Origin: G963665925 sp963678925
GTDB taxonomy: Bacteria; Bacillota; Clostridia; Peptostreptococcales; Acidaminobacteraceae
Reading direction: 5' to 3'
NCBI GenBank assembly: GCA_963678925.1
Contig: OY787533.1
Location: 1,612,001-1,676,000 of the forward strand
Length of the DNA: 64,000 nucleotides
The notes beneath the pieces were generated by a model. It had not been told where the DNA came from. It was given only the letters and a program-made list of their open reading frames with translations, and searched no databases. Below are positions 1 through 8,255 of the stretch, in pieces. A program made the translations under genes and the position numbers. The number at the start of each line of letters is the position of its first letter. Positions within the stretch are counted from its first letter, which is position 1.

Positions 1-302
1 GTATTACACCGCTTGAAAACGCCCTTTCAACACAGACGGACCCAGACGCGCTGCCCTTCAAGGAAATCTCAGAAAACAGCGGCGTCAGCGTCAACAGCAT
101 ATACCAGCTTAAATGCATTATGGACATCTATAAAAAAGATACTTTCACGAGTCTTGAGCTCTCAGAAGAGTTCGGCAACTCCCTCAGGAGTATGAACCGA
201 ATAATTGAGAAGCTTGAACTTGCCGGCTATGTGGAAGTTACGGGAAAAAAAATCATCGGCAAGGCAGGCAGACCCAGTAGAATCCTGAAGCTCCTTATTT
301 GA
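1..302 (+). CDS. DNA-binding C-terminal end of a DcuR/CitB-like response regulator (partial)
   Basis: The reading frame is open from the window edge (codons from base 3) to a TGA at 300-302, so only the last 99 residues are visible. They form a winged-helix domain: a helix after TFTSLELSEEF, a recognition-type segment SLRSMNRIIEKLELAGYV and a closing wing with KAGRPSR. A terminal GRPxR wing is typical of the C-terminal domain of citrate/malate-type (CitB, DcuR) response regulators, but the receiver domain lies outside the window, so the family is an inference. The gene converges on the chemoreceptor gene and overlaps its stop by 8 bp. Confidence 0.6.
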   Translation, partial: ITPLENALSTQTDPDALPFKEISENSGVSVNSIYQLKCIMDIYKKDTFTSLELSEEFGNSLRSMNRIIEKLELAGYVEVTGKKIIGKAGRPSRILKLLI

Positions 303-2106
303 CTTGCTCTTTTATGTATGTCTGAACCGCCTCTTCAATCGTCATTCCATTTTCAAGTCTGTAGAGGGCCTTATTCAGCTCTTCAGGCTTGATTTTGAAT
401 GTCCGCATAAATGCAACAAGCTGGGGGTTTTCCATGGCTAGGCGCTTGCTAACGAAGCTGGTCATGGTTTCTTCTATTCCAAAGATTTTTTTACTGTCCT
501 CTAAAATCCTAAGCTTGTGCTTTCCGAACATGTAATGCGGCTTCCAACCCGTGAATACCACAGGCTCATTTCTCTCGATTTTTCTGGAAACGAGGTTAAA
601 GAGGGCTTGCTCATCCATATACTCAACGACCACATCGTGCATATTATAAGCCTTCAGCAGCTGGTCCATCATGGAACCTATATAGGTCGTGCGCCTTGTT
701 GAATAGATGGCATGGCCGAAGAGACTCATCTTGCCCGCGAGTTCATTCAGGCTTCTGACCTGGACAAAGTCCGGAACACTCAGTCCCATAAAGCACTCTG
801 CCGTATTTTGACCCACCTCTTCAATGCTGTTTCTGTATTGATCCCTGTATGCGGTCATGGATGGCATCCATGGTGCCAGGGTTCCATCGACGCTTCCGTC
901 ATCAATGGAGGCAAATAGACTGTCGCTTGGCACTTCTACACCTTCTACCGCAATTCCCAGCCTTAGAGCGGCGAGCTCTTTGAATAGCGCAAACTGGAAC
1001 ACGTGCTCAGGCGAACGTGTTATTCCGAACTTGATGAATTTGAATCGCTTGAGTTCATTGACGACCATTTCGATTTTTTCCAGCATGAGGTGTGTGCTGT
1101 CATTAATGACGCCCACTTTTTCCTTTTGCTGTGCAGTCCTTGCGCTCACTTCCTCAGACATGGCATAGGTCTCTTGGGTAACGGCAGAAATATTTTGTAT
1201 TGAATCATTGATTTCTCCGCTGGTATGGGCAATCTGTTTTGCTTTTTTCGAAGTGCTCTGTATGGACTCTGCAATACCAAGGATTGAATTGTTGATTCTC
1301 GAAAAAGCTTCCTCCGTCTTCTCAATAGAGGCGTTCTGGTCTCGTACAATCCGCGCGTTTTCTTCCACACGACCACTGATATCTTCAATACGCGATTTGA
1401 TTTCTGCAATTAGGGCATGAATGGCCTGTGTCGACTCATTCGAAGTTTGGGACAACTTGCGGATTTCATCTGCAACAACCGCAAAGCCCCTGCCTGCTTC
1501 TCCTGCTCTTGCAGCCTCGATGCTCGCATTCAGCGCAAGAAGGTTTGTCTGTTCTGTGATTGAGTTGATCATATCGACAACAGTCATAATCCGTGCAGCA
1601 GAATCACTTAGAATGTCTACACCGCTTTTTATGTCCTCAAATGTACGTGTCGTCTCCCGTGTCATCTCTTCCTGCTCAGAAATCTGCATCTTTCCTTGTT
1701 CAAGCAGTTGCAGAGAAATCTCGCTCTGCTCAAGCACCCCTTCGACATCGGTCTCTATTTCCTCGCTCATCCGTGTGTTCTCATGAATTTGACTTGAAAT
1801 CATAACGATCTGTTCTGTCACATTGGAATTTCCGTCTGTCAGTTCACGAATCGCACTGTTGATTCCTTCCGTTATATCGATAATATCCTGGATATGGCCT
1901 TCAAGATTGTGACCAATCCCTTCACTTGTCTTGACCACCCCCAGGTAATTTGCCATAAACATACGCCATGTGGTCATCAGCTCATAAATCAGCTTTGTTT
2001 TTGAGGTAACTTCCCCCTCGCGCATATACAGGTTGAAATCTGAGCGAATCATACTTTCTACTATTGTTTTTACAGCATCGTCTTTTGACTGGAACAATTG
2101 AAACAT
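295..2106 (-). CDS. Soluble methyl-accepting chemotaxis protein with C-terminal OpuAC-type betaine-binding domain
   Basis: A 603-residue chemoreceptor without any membrane-spanning segment. Residues 1-90 are helical and unassigned. Residues about 95-355 are the MCP signalling coiled coil, with the hairpin tip around EAGRGFAVVADEIRKLS. Residues about 357-600 match the substrate-binding domain of glycine betaine/proline ABC transporters (OpuAC): they contain APWMPSMTAYRDQY and the family signature VVFTGWKPHYMF followed by LEDSKKIFG. The binding domain is cytoplasmic and C-terminal, the reverse of ordinary receptors, so it probably reads intracellular betaine-like solute and passes this to CheA. 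ATG at 2106 is preferred over ATG at 2112 because AAGGAG lies 7 nt before it and only 1 nt before the other. Confidence 0.85.
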   Translation of the reverse strand: MFQLFQSKDDAVKTIVESMIRSDFNLYMREGEVTSKTKLIYELMTTWRMFMANYLGVVKTSEGIGHNLEGHIQDIIDITEGINSAIRELTDGNSNVTEQIVMISSQIHENTRMSEEIETDVEGVLEQSEISLQLLEQGKMQISEQEEMTRETTRTFEDIKSGVDILSDSAARIMTVVDMINSITEQTNLLALNASIEAARAGEAGRGFAVVADEIRKLSQTSNESTQAIHALIAEIKSRIEDISGRVEENARIVRDQNASIEKTEEAFSRINNSILGIAESIQSTSKKAKQIAHTSGEINDSIQNISAVTQETYAMSEEVSARTAQQKEKVGVINDSTHLMLEKIEMVVNELKRFKFIKFGITRSPEHVFQFALFKELAALRLGIAVEGVEVPSDSLFASIDDGSVDGTLAPWMPSMTAYRDQYRNSIEEVGQNTAECFMGLSVPDFVQVRSLNELAGKMSLFGHAIYSTRRTTYIGSMMDQLLKAYNMHDVVVEYMDEQALFNLVSRKIERNEPVVFTGWKPHYMFGKHKLRILEDSKKIFGIEETMTSFVSKRLAMENPQLVAFMRTFKIKPEELNKALYRLENGMTIEEAVQTYIKEQVK

Positions 2107-2212
2107 CAGCATACTCCTTATTCTGTCTTTATAGAATCGAGCGAATTTTCAGTTATTTTTTACAGTACGAAAATAAAGTCAAATAAAAGTCTATTCATTT
2201 GTCCCTTTTCAT

Positions 2213-2245
2213 AAAAAAACACGGCGCCGCTATGCAGTGCCGTGT
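2213..2245 (-). terminator. Intrinsic terminator of the YeiL-like regulator gene
   Basis: A 7-bp stem (ACACGGC paired with GCCGTGT) is followed on the minus strand by a run of seven T. It lies 24 bp after the stop of the Crp/Fnr-family gene. Confidence 0.8.
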
Positions 2246-2268
2246 CCTACGTCTTCATACATTTTGTA

Positions 2269-2934
2269 TCATACGAGCTGAATGTCTTTGGCGAGTGCTT
2301 CAAGAGCGTGTTGGTCCACCCTATAGCCCCCCCTTACCTTTGCAACATACCCCTGATCCCTGAACTGACTAAGGGTATGGAGCAGGTGCCTATAGCTGAC
2401 ACCGAGATACTCGGCAGTCTCCGTATGCTTCTGGGCATATAGCCCCTCCGACTGCGACATGAGCATATAGGCCGCAAGCCTGTTTTTCAGCTCATAATTC
2501 TGATTTTTAACTGCAAACCAGGTCCGCTGAATAAGCTTACCGCCGACATACTGATTCAGATGAAAGAGAAATTCCGGATCATCCCTCAGAACAGTTTTAG
2601 CCCGTTCCATGGAAACACCCAGGCAGAGGGTTTCACAAAGGGGAATCACATTCTTATGCTGCTTCTCGACCTCCAAAAACGTCAGTTCTCCAATGTACTC
2701 TCCTTCATGAAGAAAATGCACGATGGACTGCTTTCCGTCCTCATGGACCATGGTTATTTTCGCCTTGCCCTTCACAATATACCAGAGTTTGTCTATGGGC
2801 TGGTCAAAGCGAATAATGGGGTCATTTGCAGAAAAAGTGTAGAGCTCTGCCTCAGCGCTAAGAGCTCCAAAAATATTTTCTGGAAGCTCAATTTTATTGG
2901 AATTGCCCTGTGTTTTTGCAAAAAATTTATTCAT
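2269..2934 (-). CDS. Crp/Fnr-family transcriptional regulator, YeiL-like
   Basis: A 221-residue protein with an N-terminal cyclic-nucleotide-binding-like beta barrel (about residues 20-130, including GKAKITMVHEDG and FLHEGEYIGELTFLE) and a C-terminal winged helix (about 150-215, TAEYLGVSYRHLLHTLSQFRDQGYV). The wording of the barrel (GEYIGELTFLEVEKQ) resembles YeiL. No FNR-type N-terminal cysteine cluster is present, so an oxygen-sensing iron-sulphur centre is unlikely. It is divergent from a YczE-like membrane protein, with a Crp-like palindrome close to its own start, which suggests autoregulation and control of the neighbour. The ligand is unknown. Confidence 0.85.
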   Translation of the reverse strand: MNKFFAKTQGNSNKIELPENIFGALSAEAELYTFSANDPIIRFDQPIDKLWYIVKGKAKITMVHEDGKQSIVHFLHEGEYIGELTFLEVEKQHKNVIPLCETLCLGVSMERAKTVLRDDPEFLFHLNQYVGGKLIQRTWFAVKNQNYELKNRLAAYMLMSQSEGLYAQKHTETAEYLGVSYRHLLHTLSQFRDQGYVAKVRGGYRVDQHALEALAKDIQLV

Positions 2935-2947
2935 GCTGCCTCCAAAA

Positions 2948-2963
2948 TGTGATATATCTCATA
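2948..2963. promoter_or_regulatory. Crp/Fnr-like operator in a divergent intergenic region
   Basis: TGTGA-TATATC-TCATA is a near-palindrome of the Crp type (TGTGA, 6 nt, TCACA, with one mismatch in the second half). It begins 13 bp upstream of the YeiL-like start codon and lies 93 bp before the start of the divergent membrane-protein gene. Its position suggests that the neighbouring regulator represses its own gene. Confidence 0.45.
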
Positions 2964-3056
2964 TTTCTATTCTACCACGAGACATATAATGCAACCATAA
3001 ACAGCATATGCTTTTCCAAGCAACCGAAGAATATTGAAAGTCAGGTGAACACATTT

Positions 3057-3674
3057 ATGAACAATAACCTTATCAAATCCTATTTTTTCTATACCCTTTC
3101 AGCACTGGGTATTACACTCACAATCAAGGCCAATGTCGGCGTCAGCAGTTTCAATGCCATGAACCTATCCATCGCCCAACTAAAGGGCATTCCCATTGGA
3201 ACGGTCACCATCTTTTTCAATTTGGCTTTCCTTGCATGCTATATGGCACTCACAAAATTCAAACACAGGAGAAAGTATATTCTACAGGGCATTTCGACAC
3301 TGGTCTTCGGTGTCCTCGTCAACTTTTTCAACTATGGACTTTTGGGAGAATTCACACTGACGGCCTACCCGGCGCGGGTGGTTCTCGTTGCACTGGGCAC
3401 ACTCGTATCCGGCTTGTCGATTGGTATGATCATCCACTACAACCAAATAACATTTCCACTCGAAAGTCTTTGTGTCGAGCTGGCGCGTCGAAGCCGTCTC
3501 CAGTTCATGCAGCTCAGATACGGCGTGGACATCCTTTCCGTTCTTGTCTCTATCAGTCTGTCCACACTCTATCATATGGATTATTTCGTACGCGAAGGCA
3601 CCCTTATCAGCATGATTCTCCTTTCAGCCGCCATGAACCATGCGCGCAGCCTTGCACTGAAAAAATCAGTCTGA
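3057..3674 (+). CDS. YczE/YitT-like integral membrane protein
   Basis: A 205-residue protein with about five hydrophobic segments. The N-terminal part (LGITLTIKANVGVSSFNAMN, then LKGIPIGTVTIFFNLAF) is the signature of the YczE/YyaS membrane family, whose biochemical role is poorly defined. ATG 3057 is chosen because GGTGA lies just upstream and the hydrophobic stretch starts directly after it; in-frame codons further upstream would add an unlikely tail. The gene is divergent from the YeiL-like regulator, probably its controller, and converges on the hydrolase gene with a 3-bp gap. Confidence 0.8.
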   Translation: MNNNLIKSYFFYTLSALGITLTIKANVGVSSFNAMNLSIAQLKGIPIGTVTIFFNLAFLACYMALTKFKHRRKYILQGISTLVFGVLVNFFNYGLLGEFTLTAYPARVVLVALGTLVSGLSIGMIIHYNQITFPLESLCVELARRSRLQFMQLRYGVDILSVLVSISLSTLYHMDYFVREGTLISMILLSAAMNHARSLALKKSV

Positions 3675-3677
3675 GAC

Positions 3678-4610
3678 CTAAAAGCTATAGAAGGCCGCCG
3701 GATTCTCACACATCATTTTCTTAAGACTTCCTGCATCAATCGCCCCTTCGAGACATAGGGGCAGAAAGCCTTCAACCAGACTATTGCACGGATGTCCCTC
3801 TGGCTGCGCTTTCACTTCTTCGTAAAAGTCATAGTCCTGCGAGAGAATCATGCGATTGTCTACATCGCTTTCAAGCAGGCTTTTTATAAGTTCCCTGCGC
3901 GCCAGATGACTCTCTTTCTTTATCATGTCAATGCCCACCCAAATCCCGCGTCTAATGGCATTGACAATTGCATCCACATCCGATTCCCTGTCTGCATGGG
4001 CCCACAGAAACTTGTTGGGACTAAGTCCCAAGTGAAAAACATGGTCCAGAACAGCATCAAGATATTGCCCCTCAAGAATATGACAGTGAATCGGCATGCC
4101 CGTCGCCCTGCTGGCCTTAACAGCTCCGGTGAGCATGGCCGCATCATGCGGCGATACCCCGCCTTTTTCGAGAAGTATTTTGATATAGCCTGGGCGTATG
4201 CAAACCCCATCCACCGTATCCAGTCCCGACTCAAAATCCTCAATCCACCTACGCGACAAAAGGTCTGCGTAGGCCTCCCCTATGAGCTTATGCATGTGTC
4301 GAAAGGCATTCCAGCCCGTGCAGGGAACAATGTGCACACCAGACGCCTCCGACAATCGACGCAGCAGCTTTACATTCTGACCACCAATAGGGGGCGATGC
4401 CTCAACAATGGTCCTGATTCCCGACTGCTTCATTTGCAGCATCAGCGGCAAGAGGACCTTGAAATCCGCTTCCAAATCTGTCACATCGTAGTTGTGATTG
4501 TAATAGAGCTCGTGTGTGACGGTATCATCGAACTCCCATTTGAAATGCTCGTGTCCCAGTGTCATTCCCATCTCATGGGCTTCAATCGGACCTCTGACTG
4601 TATAAATCAT
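3678..4610 (-). CDS. Phosphotriesterase-family metal-dependent hydrolase
   Basis: A 310-residue protein of the amidohydrolase superfamily, phosphotriesterase (Php) branch. Visible metal-site residues are His20 and His22 in TLGHEH, the lysine in RPGYIKILLEKGG that would bridge two metals, histidines in PIHCHILEG and LWAHADRE, and the aspartate of ILSQDYDFY. Natural substrates of this branch are mostly lactones or unknown esters, so no substrate is assigned. The start has GGGAGG 8 nt upstream. It stands alone, between a WYL regulator gene on the same strand and a convergent membrane-protein gene; the 70-bp gap to the regulator holds a terminator, so the two are separate units. Confidence 0.85.
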   Translation of the reverse strand: MIYTVRGPIEAHEMGMTLGHEHFKWEFDDTVTHELYYNHNYDVTDLEADFKVLLPLMLQMKQSGIRTIVEASPPIGGQNVKLLRRLSEASGVHIVPCTGWNAFRHMHKLIGEAYADLLSRRWIEDFESGLDTVDGVCIRPGYIKILLEKGGVSPHDAAMLTGAVKASRATGMPIHCHILEGQYLDAVLDHVFHLGLSPNKFLWAHADRESDVDAIVNAIRRGIWVGIDMIKKESHLARRELIKSLLESDVDNRMILSQDYDFYEEVKAQPEGHPCNSLVEGFLPLCLEGAIDAGSLKKMMCENPAAFYSF

Positions 4611-4647
4611 AGTATGGCCTCCCTTTTCACCCCCATTTTATAAAAGA

Positions 4648-4673
4648 AACGCTGACATATACCTGTCAGCGTT
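4648..4673 (-). terminator. Intrinsic terminator of the WYL regulator gene
   Basis: A perfect 10-bp stem (AACGCTGACA / TGTCAGCGTT) with a 6-nt loop, followed on the minus strand by TCTTTTAT. It separates the WYL regulator from the downstream hydrolase. Confidence 0.8.
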
Positions 4674-4680
4674 CATAATT

Positions 4681-5652
4681 TTATTTGTATTTTTCACTAA
4701 GTAACTGAACCTTTGACCGGATAAACGCAACGTACTCTGCCGGTCCAAGCACAGTAATATCTTCGGGTCTGCTCATAATGAGCTGTGTCAGTTCTTCCCT
4801 GTAAGGGGTCCTTAAGTCCAGGGTCACCACCGCACCCGAACCCGTGTCAGCATTCTCTTGAAATTCAACCCTTTCCTCTTGAATTTCGACTCTTTCAAAG
4901 AGCAGATTATCCTTTAAGACCCTATACAGGGGCTGACGTATGGCGATTTGGTAAGACCTTAACTCAAACTTGTCACTGCGGCTCGATATAATCACATTTT
5001 CAAAATCATTCGTGGTATCAAGAAGCGCGCACGTTTTTATACGGTCCAGTCTGAACACTCTTTTTTCCTGTCTCAAATGGCAATAGGCCGAAAGGTACCA
5101 GCCACCAATGTCAAAGAAGAGCTTCTGCGGAGAGACCTCACGAGAGCTCACGGTATCGCGGGCCGGCGTATAATAGGTCATGCGCATATTTTTTGACAGT
5201 CTGAAGCTTTCCAGAATGCACTTCAGGACATCTTCCGTATAGCGCGGTGGCCGTATGCGGTCCAAGTCAAATTCAATTTTTTCAAGAATTTTACGCACAT
5301 CCGCCCGGTCAGCGTCAACGATGCCATTGAGCAGCTTGGCGCGAAGCAGACTGTAGTCTCCAGTCATCCCTGGAAATTTCATGGCATATCCGGCTTTAAG
5401 AACCATGAGCAGCATCGTGACTTCATTTGCATGAAGCCGTATGCTGGGCAGAAAATAATCCGGATCAATTCCATATCCGCCGCAGCTGCCCTCATAGGTG
5501 ATAATAGGCACCTTGAGCTGGCTGAGTGCGTCAATATCCCTGTATATGGTCCGCATGCTCACCTCAAACATTTCAGACAGGCGTCTTGCAGTCATACGTT
5601 CTTGTTCCTGAAGCGCGAACACAATGCCATTCATACGTTCGGATTTTTTCAT
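4681..5652 (-). CDS. HTH/WYL-domain transcriptional regulator (YafY-like)
   Basis: A 323-residue regulator. Residues 1-60 are an HTH_11 helix-turn-helix (ERMTARRLSEMFEVSMRTIYRDIDAL), the middle holds a WYL ligand-binding domain (KLFFDIGGWYLSAYCHLRQEKRVFRLDRI) and the end is a WYL C-terminal extension. ATG 5652 is preferred over ATG 5673 because GGAGG precedes it at normal spacing and the longer form has no ribosome binding site. WYL regulators sense nucleic acids or metabolites, and some sit in defence loci; the neighbours here are metabolic, so no defence role is claimed. Confidence 0.85.
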   Translation of the reverse strand: MKKSERMNGIVFALQEQERMTARRLSEMFEVSMRTIYRDIDALSQLKVPIITYEGSCGGYGIDPDYFLPSIRLHANEVTMLLMVLKAGYAMKFPGMTGDYSLLRAKLLNGIVDADRADVRKILEKIEFDLDRIRPPRYTEDVLKCILESFRLSKNMRMTYYTPARDTVSSREVSPQKLFFDIGGWYLSAYCHLRQEKRVFRLDRIKTCALLDTTNDFENVIISSRSDKFELRSYQIAIRQPLYRVLKDNLLFERVEIQEERVEFQENADTGSGAVVTLDLRTPYREELTQLIMSRPEDITVLGPAEYVAFIRSKVQLLSEKYK

Positions 5653-5777
5653 ATCAACCTCCAGAACCCGCATTTTTGTGTTTCAAATACATTCTTACCA
5701 ATGGAATAATTCTTGTGTCAAAACGCAACCCAGGGGTATGTAATTAATATCAAAACAGGAAAGGAGGGTGTTTATTC

Positions 5778-5963
5778 GTGGGAAAAAATGATACAAGCTG
5801 TCCACTTTGCAACAGTACACTTACGTTTTTTGGCGAAGGCGGCTACGGGCGCTGCACCAATGACTCCTGCAGGTTTGAAGTCAAAACCGATAAATGTGAC
5901 GTCCCTGGATGCGACGACTACGAACTGGCACATGAAAGCATTGAACACGACCCAGAATTATAG
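5778..5963 (+). CDS. Small zinc-ribbon protein
   Basis: A 61-residue protein with six cysteines, in CPLC, GRCTNDSC and CDVPGC, able to form one zinc ribbon plus an extra cysteine pair; the tail is acidic. The start is GTG, decided by an AAGGAGGG ribosome binding site 9 nt upstream. Function is unknown. It lies 125 bp from the start of the divergent WYL regulator gene and is closed by its own terminator, so it is probably a single-gene unit that the regulator could control. Confidence 0.75.
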   Translation: MGKNDTSCPLCNSTLTFFGEGGYGRCTNDSCRFEVKTDKCDVPGCDDYELAHESIEHDPEL

Positions 5964-6010
5964 CCCCACCACGGTACACTTCTGAGAAAATCAAAGTATA
6001 TTATAAGAAT

Positions 6011-6052
6011 ACCTCCAAGGCAGTGTGAAAACATGTCTTGGAGGCTTATTTT
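6011..6052 (+). terminator. Intrinsic terminator after the zinc-ribbon gene
   Basis: CCTCCAAG pairs with CTTGGAGG across a 17-nt loop, followed by CTTATTTTAT. It also abuts the 3' end of the convergent UPF0316 gene. Confidence 0.75.
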
Positions 6053-6683
6053 ATGCCTCCCAGTCTTTCTTGAAGGTATCTACTTCATTTTTGATTTCAT
6101 CAAGGGTTTTGGTAATCAGCCCATCTGCCGATGCCTCTACTGGGGTTTCGCGCTTCTTTCTCAGCTGCATTCTGCGCTTCATGATATCGCTGATATAGCC
6201 CCCGTGGAATGTCTTCGGCTCATAGGAAATTATAAAGGCATTGGGCTCAAGCCCTTTTATTTTTTCCAGAAGCTCAGACTCCCTCTTCCTGCGCGTCAGG
6301 ATATCCAGTCGGGTACGTTCACCATCCCTGCCCTCGCCCGTATAGAGCGTGACGCCAAATCCGCTGTCCCTGAGAACGCGCACAAGATCATCATTGCGAT
6401 GATTAATATTCACGATAAAACTGGAATACCCGATTGCGAGCTTTTGCTCCACGTATATCCCGGCAATAAGCCCTGCAGAAAATCCGACTGCGTATACAAA
6501 CATTTCCAAATAAGTCGACTCTCCTGATAATACAATCGTCAATCCAAATATGTAAACAATCGCTTCCAATAGTCCAAACATGGCTGTCATCAACTTTAAA
6601 TTCTTCACCATTGAAATTGTCCTAAGCGTTAACAGCGGCACATACATCAGCTGTACAAATATGATCAGTAATAACTTCGACAT
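6051..6683 (-). CDS. UPF0316-family membrane protein (YebE-like, DUF2179 domain)
   Basis: A 210-residue protein with three hydrophobic segments in the first 90 residues (VQLMYVPLLTLRTISMV, LEAIVYIFGLTIVL, VYAVGFSAGLIAGIYVEQKL) followed by a cytoplasmic DUF2179 domain (VLRDSGFGVTLYTGEGRDG, then LEPNAFIISYEPKTFHGGY). DUF2179 is the C-terminal domain of UPF0316 and YitT proteins and is suspected of ligand or nucleotide sensing; no activity is established. The last about 50 residues are a charged tail longer than usual. It is a single-gene unit converging on the zinc-ribbon gene. Confidence 0.8.
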   Translation of the reverse strand: MSKLLLIIFVQLMYVPLLTLRTISMVKNLKLMTAMFGLLEAIVYIFGLTIVLSGESTYLEMFVYAVGFSAGLIAGIYVEQKLAIGYSSFIVNINHRNDDLVRVLRDSGFGVTLYTGEGRDGERTRLDILTRRKRESELLEKIKGLEPNAFIISYEPKTFHGGYISDIMKRRMQLRKKRETPVEASADGLITKTLDEIKNEVDTFKKDWEA

Positions 6684-6984
6684 GCTGTCCTCCTTGTCTC
6701 ATACACTATGAACATCGCCTGTCGGCACATGTGCATATCGCCAATTGAGTCCATTCTAACATACTCACATCTGGCCTGAAACACTGAAATTGGTCTTTGA
6801 TGGAAATGCAAATCTTTCTTTGCATTTATTCCGTTTTACGTGACATCCACAATAAATACGATATACTGAAATTTGAAGGAATTAGCCCTTTTCATGTAGA
6901 AGCACTGATTAAAAGCAAATGGGAAAAGTCCTTGAGTCGGGATGCCGAAGGGCATATTTGCCTTATGAGACAGGAGAACCTATT

Positions 6985-8139
6985 ATGATTGATGTCTATA
7001 CCATTCATGAAAAACTAAACGAACAGCTTGAAAACGCGCGTTCAAAAATCCACAGCGCCCCTCAGCAAGCTATAGAAATTGCAAAATCCGTCGCTGAGAA
7101 GTCCGATGCATTTCAGCTCGTAACTTTAAAGGGCCATGCCCTGCATATAATGACGACAGCCTGCCGAACACTTGGAAGACAAGTCGAAGCTATTGAGTAC
7201 GTCACTGAAGCCATTGAGATTTTTGAGCAGTTCAGCGACTTCAAGATGCTGGCAGAACTGCACAGGTGGTACGGTGTTCTCCAGTTCTATTCAGGCGCTT
7301 ATCCTGCATCGCTTGGACAATTCATCATAGGCAGAAACTATGCAATTAGAACAGACAACTTCAAAGAGATCGTTCGTGCTCAAAACTGCATTGGGGAAGT
7401 CTACAGGAAGGCGGGCGATTACGCACTTGCCCTTGAAGCCTATCACTCAGGCGTAGACACCGGCACTTCAAACGCTGTAGAAGAAGGCCTCGGCCATCTT
7501 TATTCAAATATCGGCGAGGTGCACACTGCGTCTGGAAATTACAGCGCAGCTCTTGAAGCCTATGAGAATGCGCGCCAATACATTGAAACCAGTCAAGATA
7601 TCCTGCTCGGATTCGAATGGCATTACCGGTCTGGAAAGTTGCAGATGCAGCTTGGAAATTACAAGAAGGCCCACGAAAACATAGATGCCTCCATCCGTCT
7701 GCTCAATAGTCTCAGCAATCAGTATTACATTCTCGACGCCCTGCTCCTCAAGTATGATCTGCTCATGCGTGAAGGTCAGGAAGATCAGGCCATGGAAATT
7801 ATCAAATCCGCAGAAGAAATTTCACAAGCAGGTGGGTCTGACCACCAGCTCTCCATTATTTATGAGAAAATGTTCCAGTTCTTTGAAAAGAACGGCTATT
7901 ATAAAAAAGCGCTTGAATACCATAAGCGCTATCAGTTCACATTGCAAAAAATCGAAGCTACAAACCTGATTGTCAAGCTCAAGCTTCTTGAAAAGCAACA
8001 GGATTCCAAGGATGAAAATGTCCGCACAAACTCCATTCACAGCTTTATCGACAACGAAATGAGAAACGAGCAACTCCGACTTGAAATGCTCAGCGAGGAT
8101 ATGAGCGCCGCCGTTTCAAAGTCACAAAGCATGAGCTAA
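6985..8139 (+). CDS. Tetratricopeptide-repeat protein
   Basis: A 384-residue protein built from about six to eight TPR units. Clear ones include GEVYRKAGDYALALEAYHSG, SNIGEVHTASGNYSAALEAY and EKNGYYKKALEYHKRYQFTL. No signal peptide, membrane segment, HTH or catalytic domain is visible, so it is probably a cytoplasmic adaptor. ATG 6985 is chosen because CAGGAG lies upstream and the TPR fold starts soon after; the in-frame codon at 6919 has no ribosome binding site. An atypical response regulator follows 116 bp downstream on the same strand, so the two may act together. The TPR pattern resembles the N-terminal half of TPR-GGDEF sensors but no output domain follows. Confidence 0.8.
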   Translation: MIDVYTIHEKLNEQLENARSKIHSAPQQAIEIAKSVAEKSDAFQLVTLKGHALHIMTTACRTLGRQVEAIEYVTEAIEIFEQFSDFKMLAELHRWYGVLQFYSGAYPASLGQFIIGRNYAIRTDNFKEIVRAQNCIGEVYRKAGDYALALEAYHSGVDTGTSNAVEEGLGHLYSNIGEVHTASGNYSAALEAYENARQYIETSQDILLGFEWHYRSGKLQMQLGNYKKAHENIDASIRLLNSLSNQYYILDALLLKYDLLMREGQEDQAMEIIKSAEEISQAGGSDHQLSIIYEKMFQFFEKNGYYKKALEYHKRYQFTLQKIEATNLIVKLKLLEKQQDSKDENVRTNSIHSFIDNEMRNEQLRLEMLSEDMSAAVSKSQSMS

Positions 8140-8255
8140 GCATCTGCTGTTCATGCGTAAAAATGCAATATAAAGATAAATGGTGTGAAACTTGGTAAAA
8201 ACTGTAGTATACTTTTTTTAGGCAGTGATCCTTGACGTAAAAGAGGTAGAGAAAT

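Noticed and set aside
4681..5652. WYL regulator as part of a defence island
   Set aside because: Neighbours are a hydrolase and small ribbon or membrane proteins; no nuclease, toxin or phage-defence gene is near.
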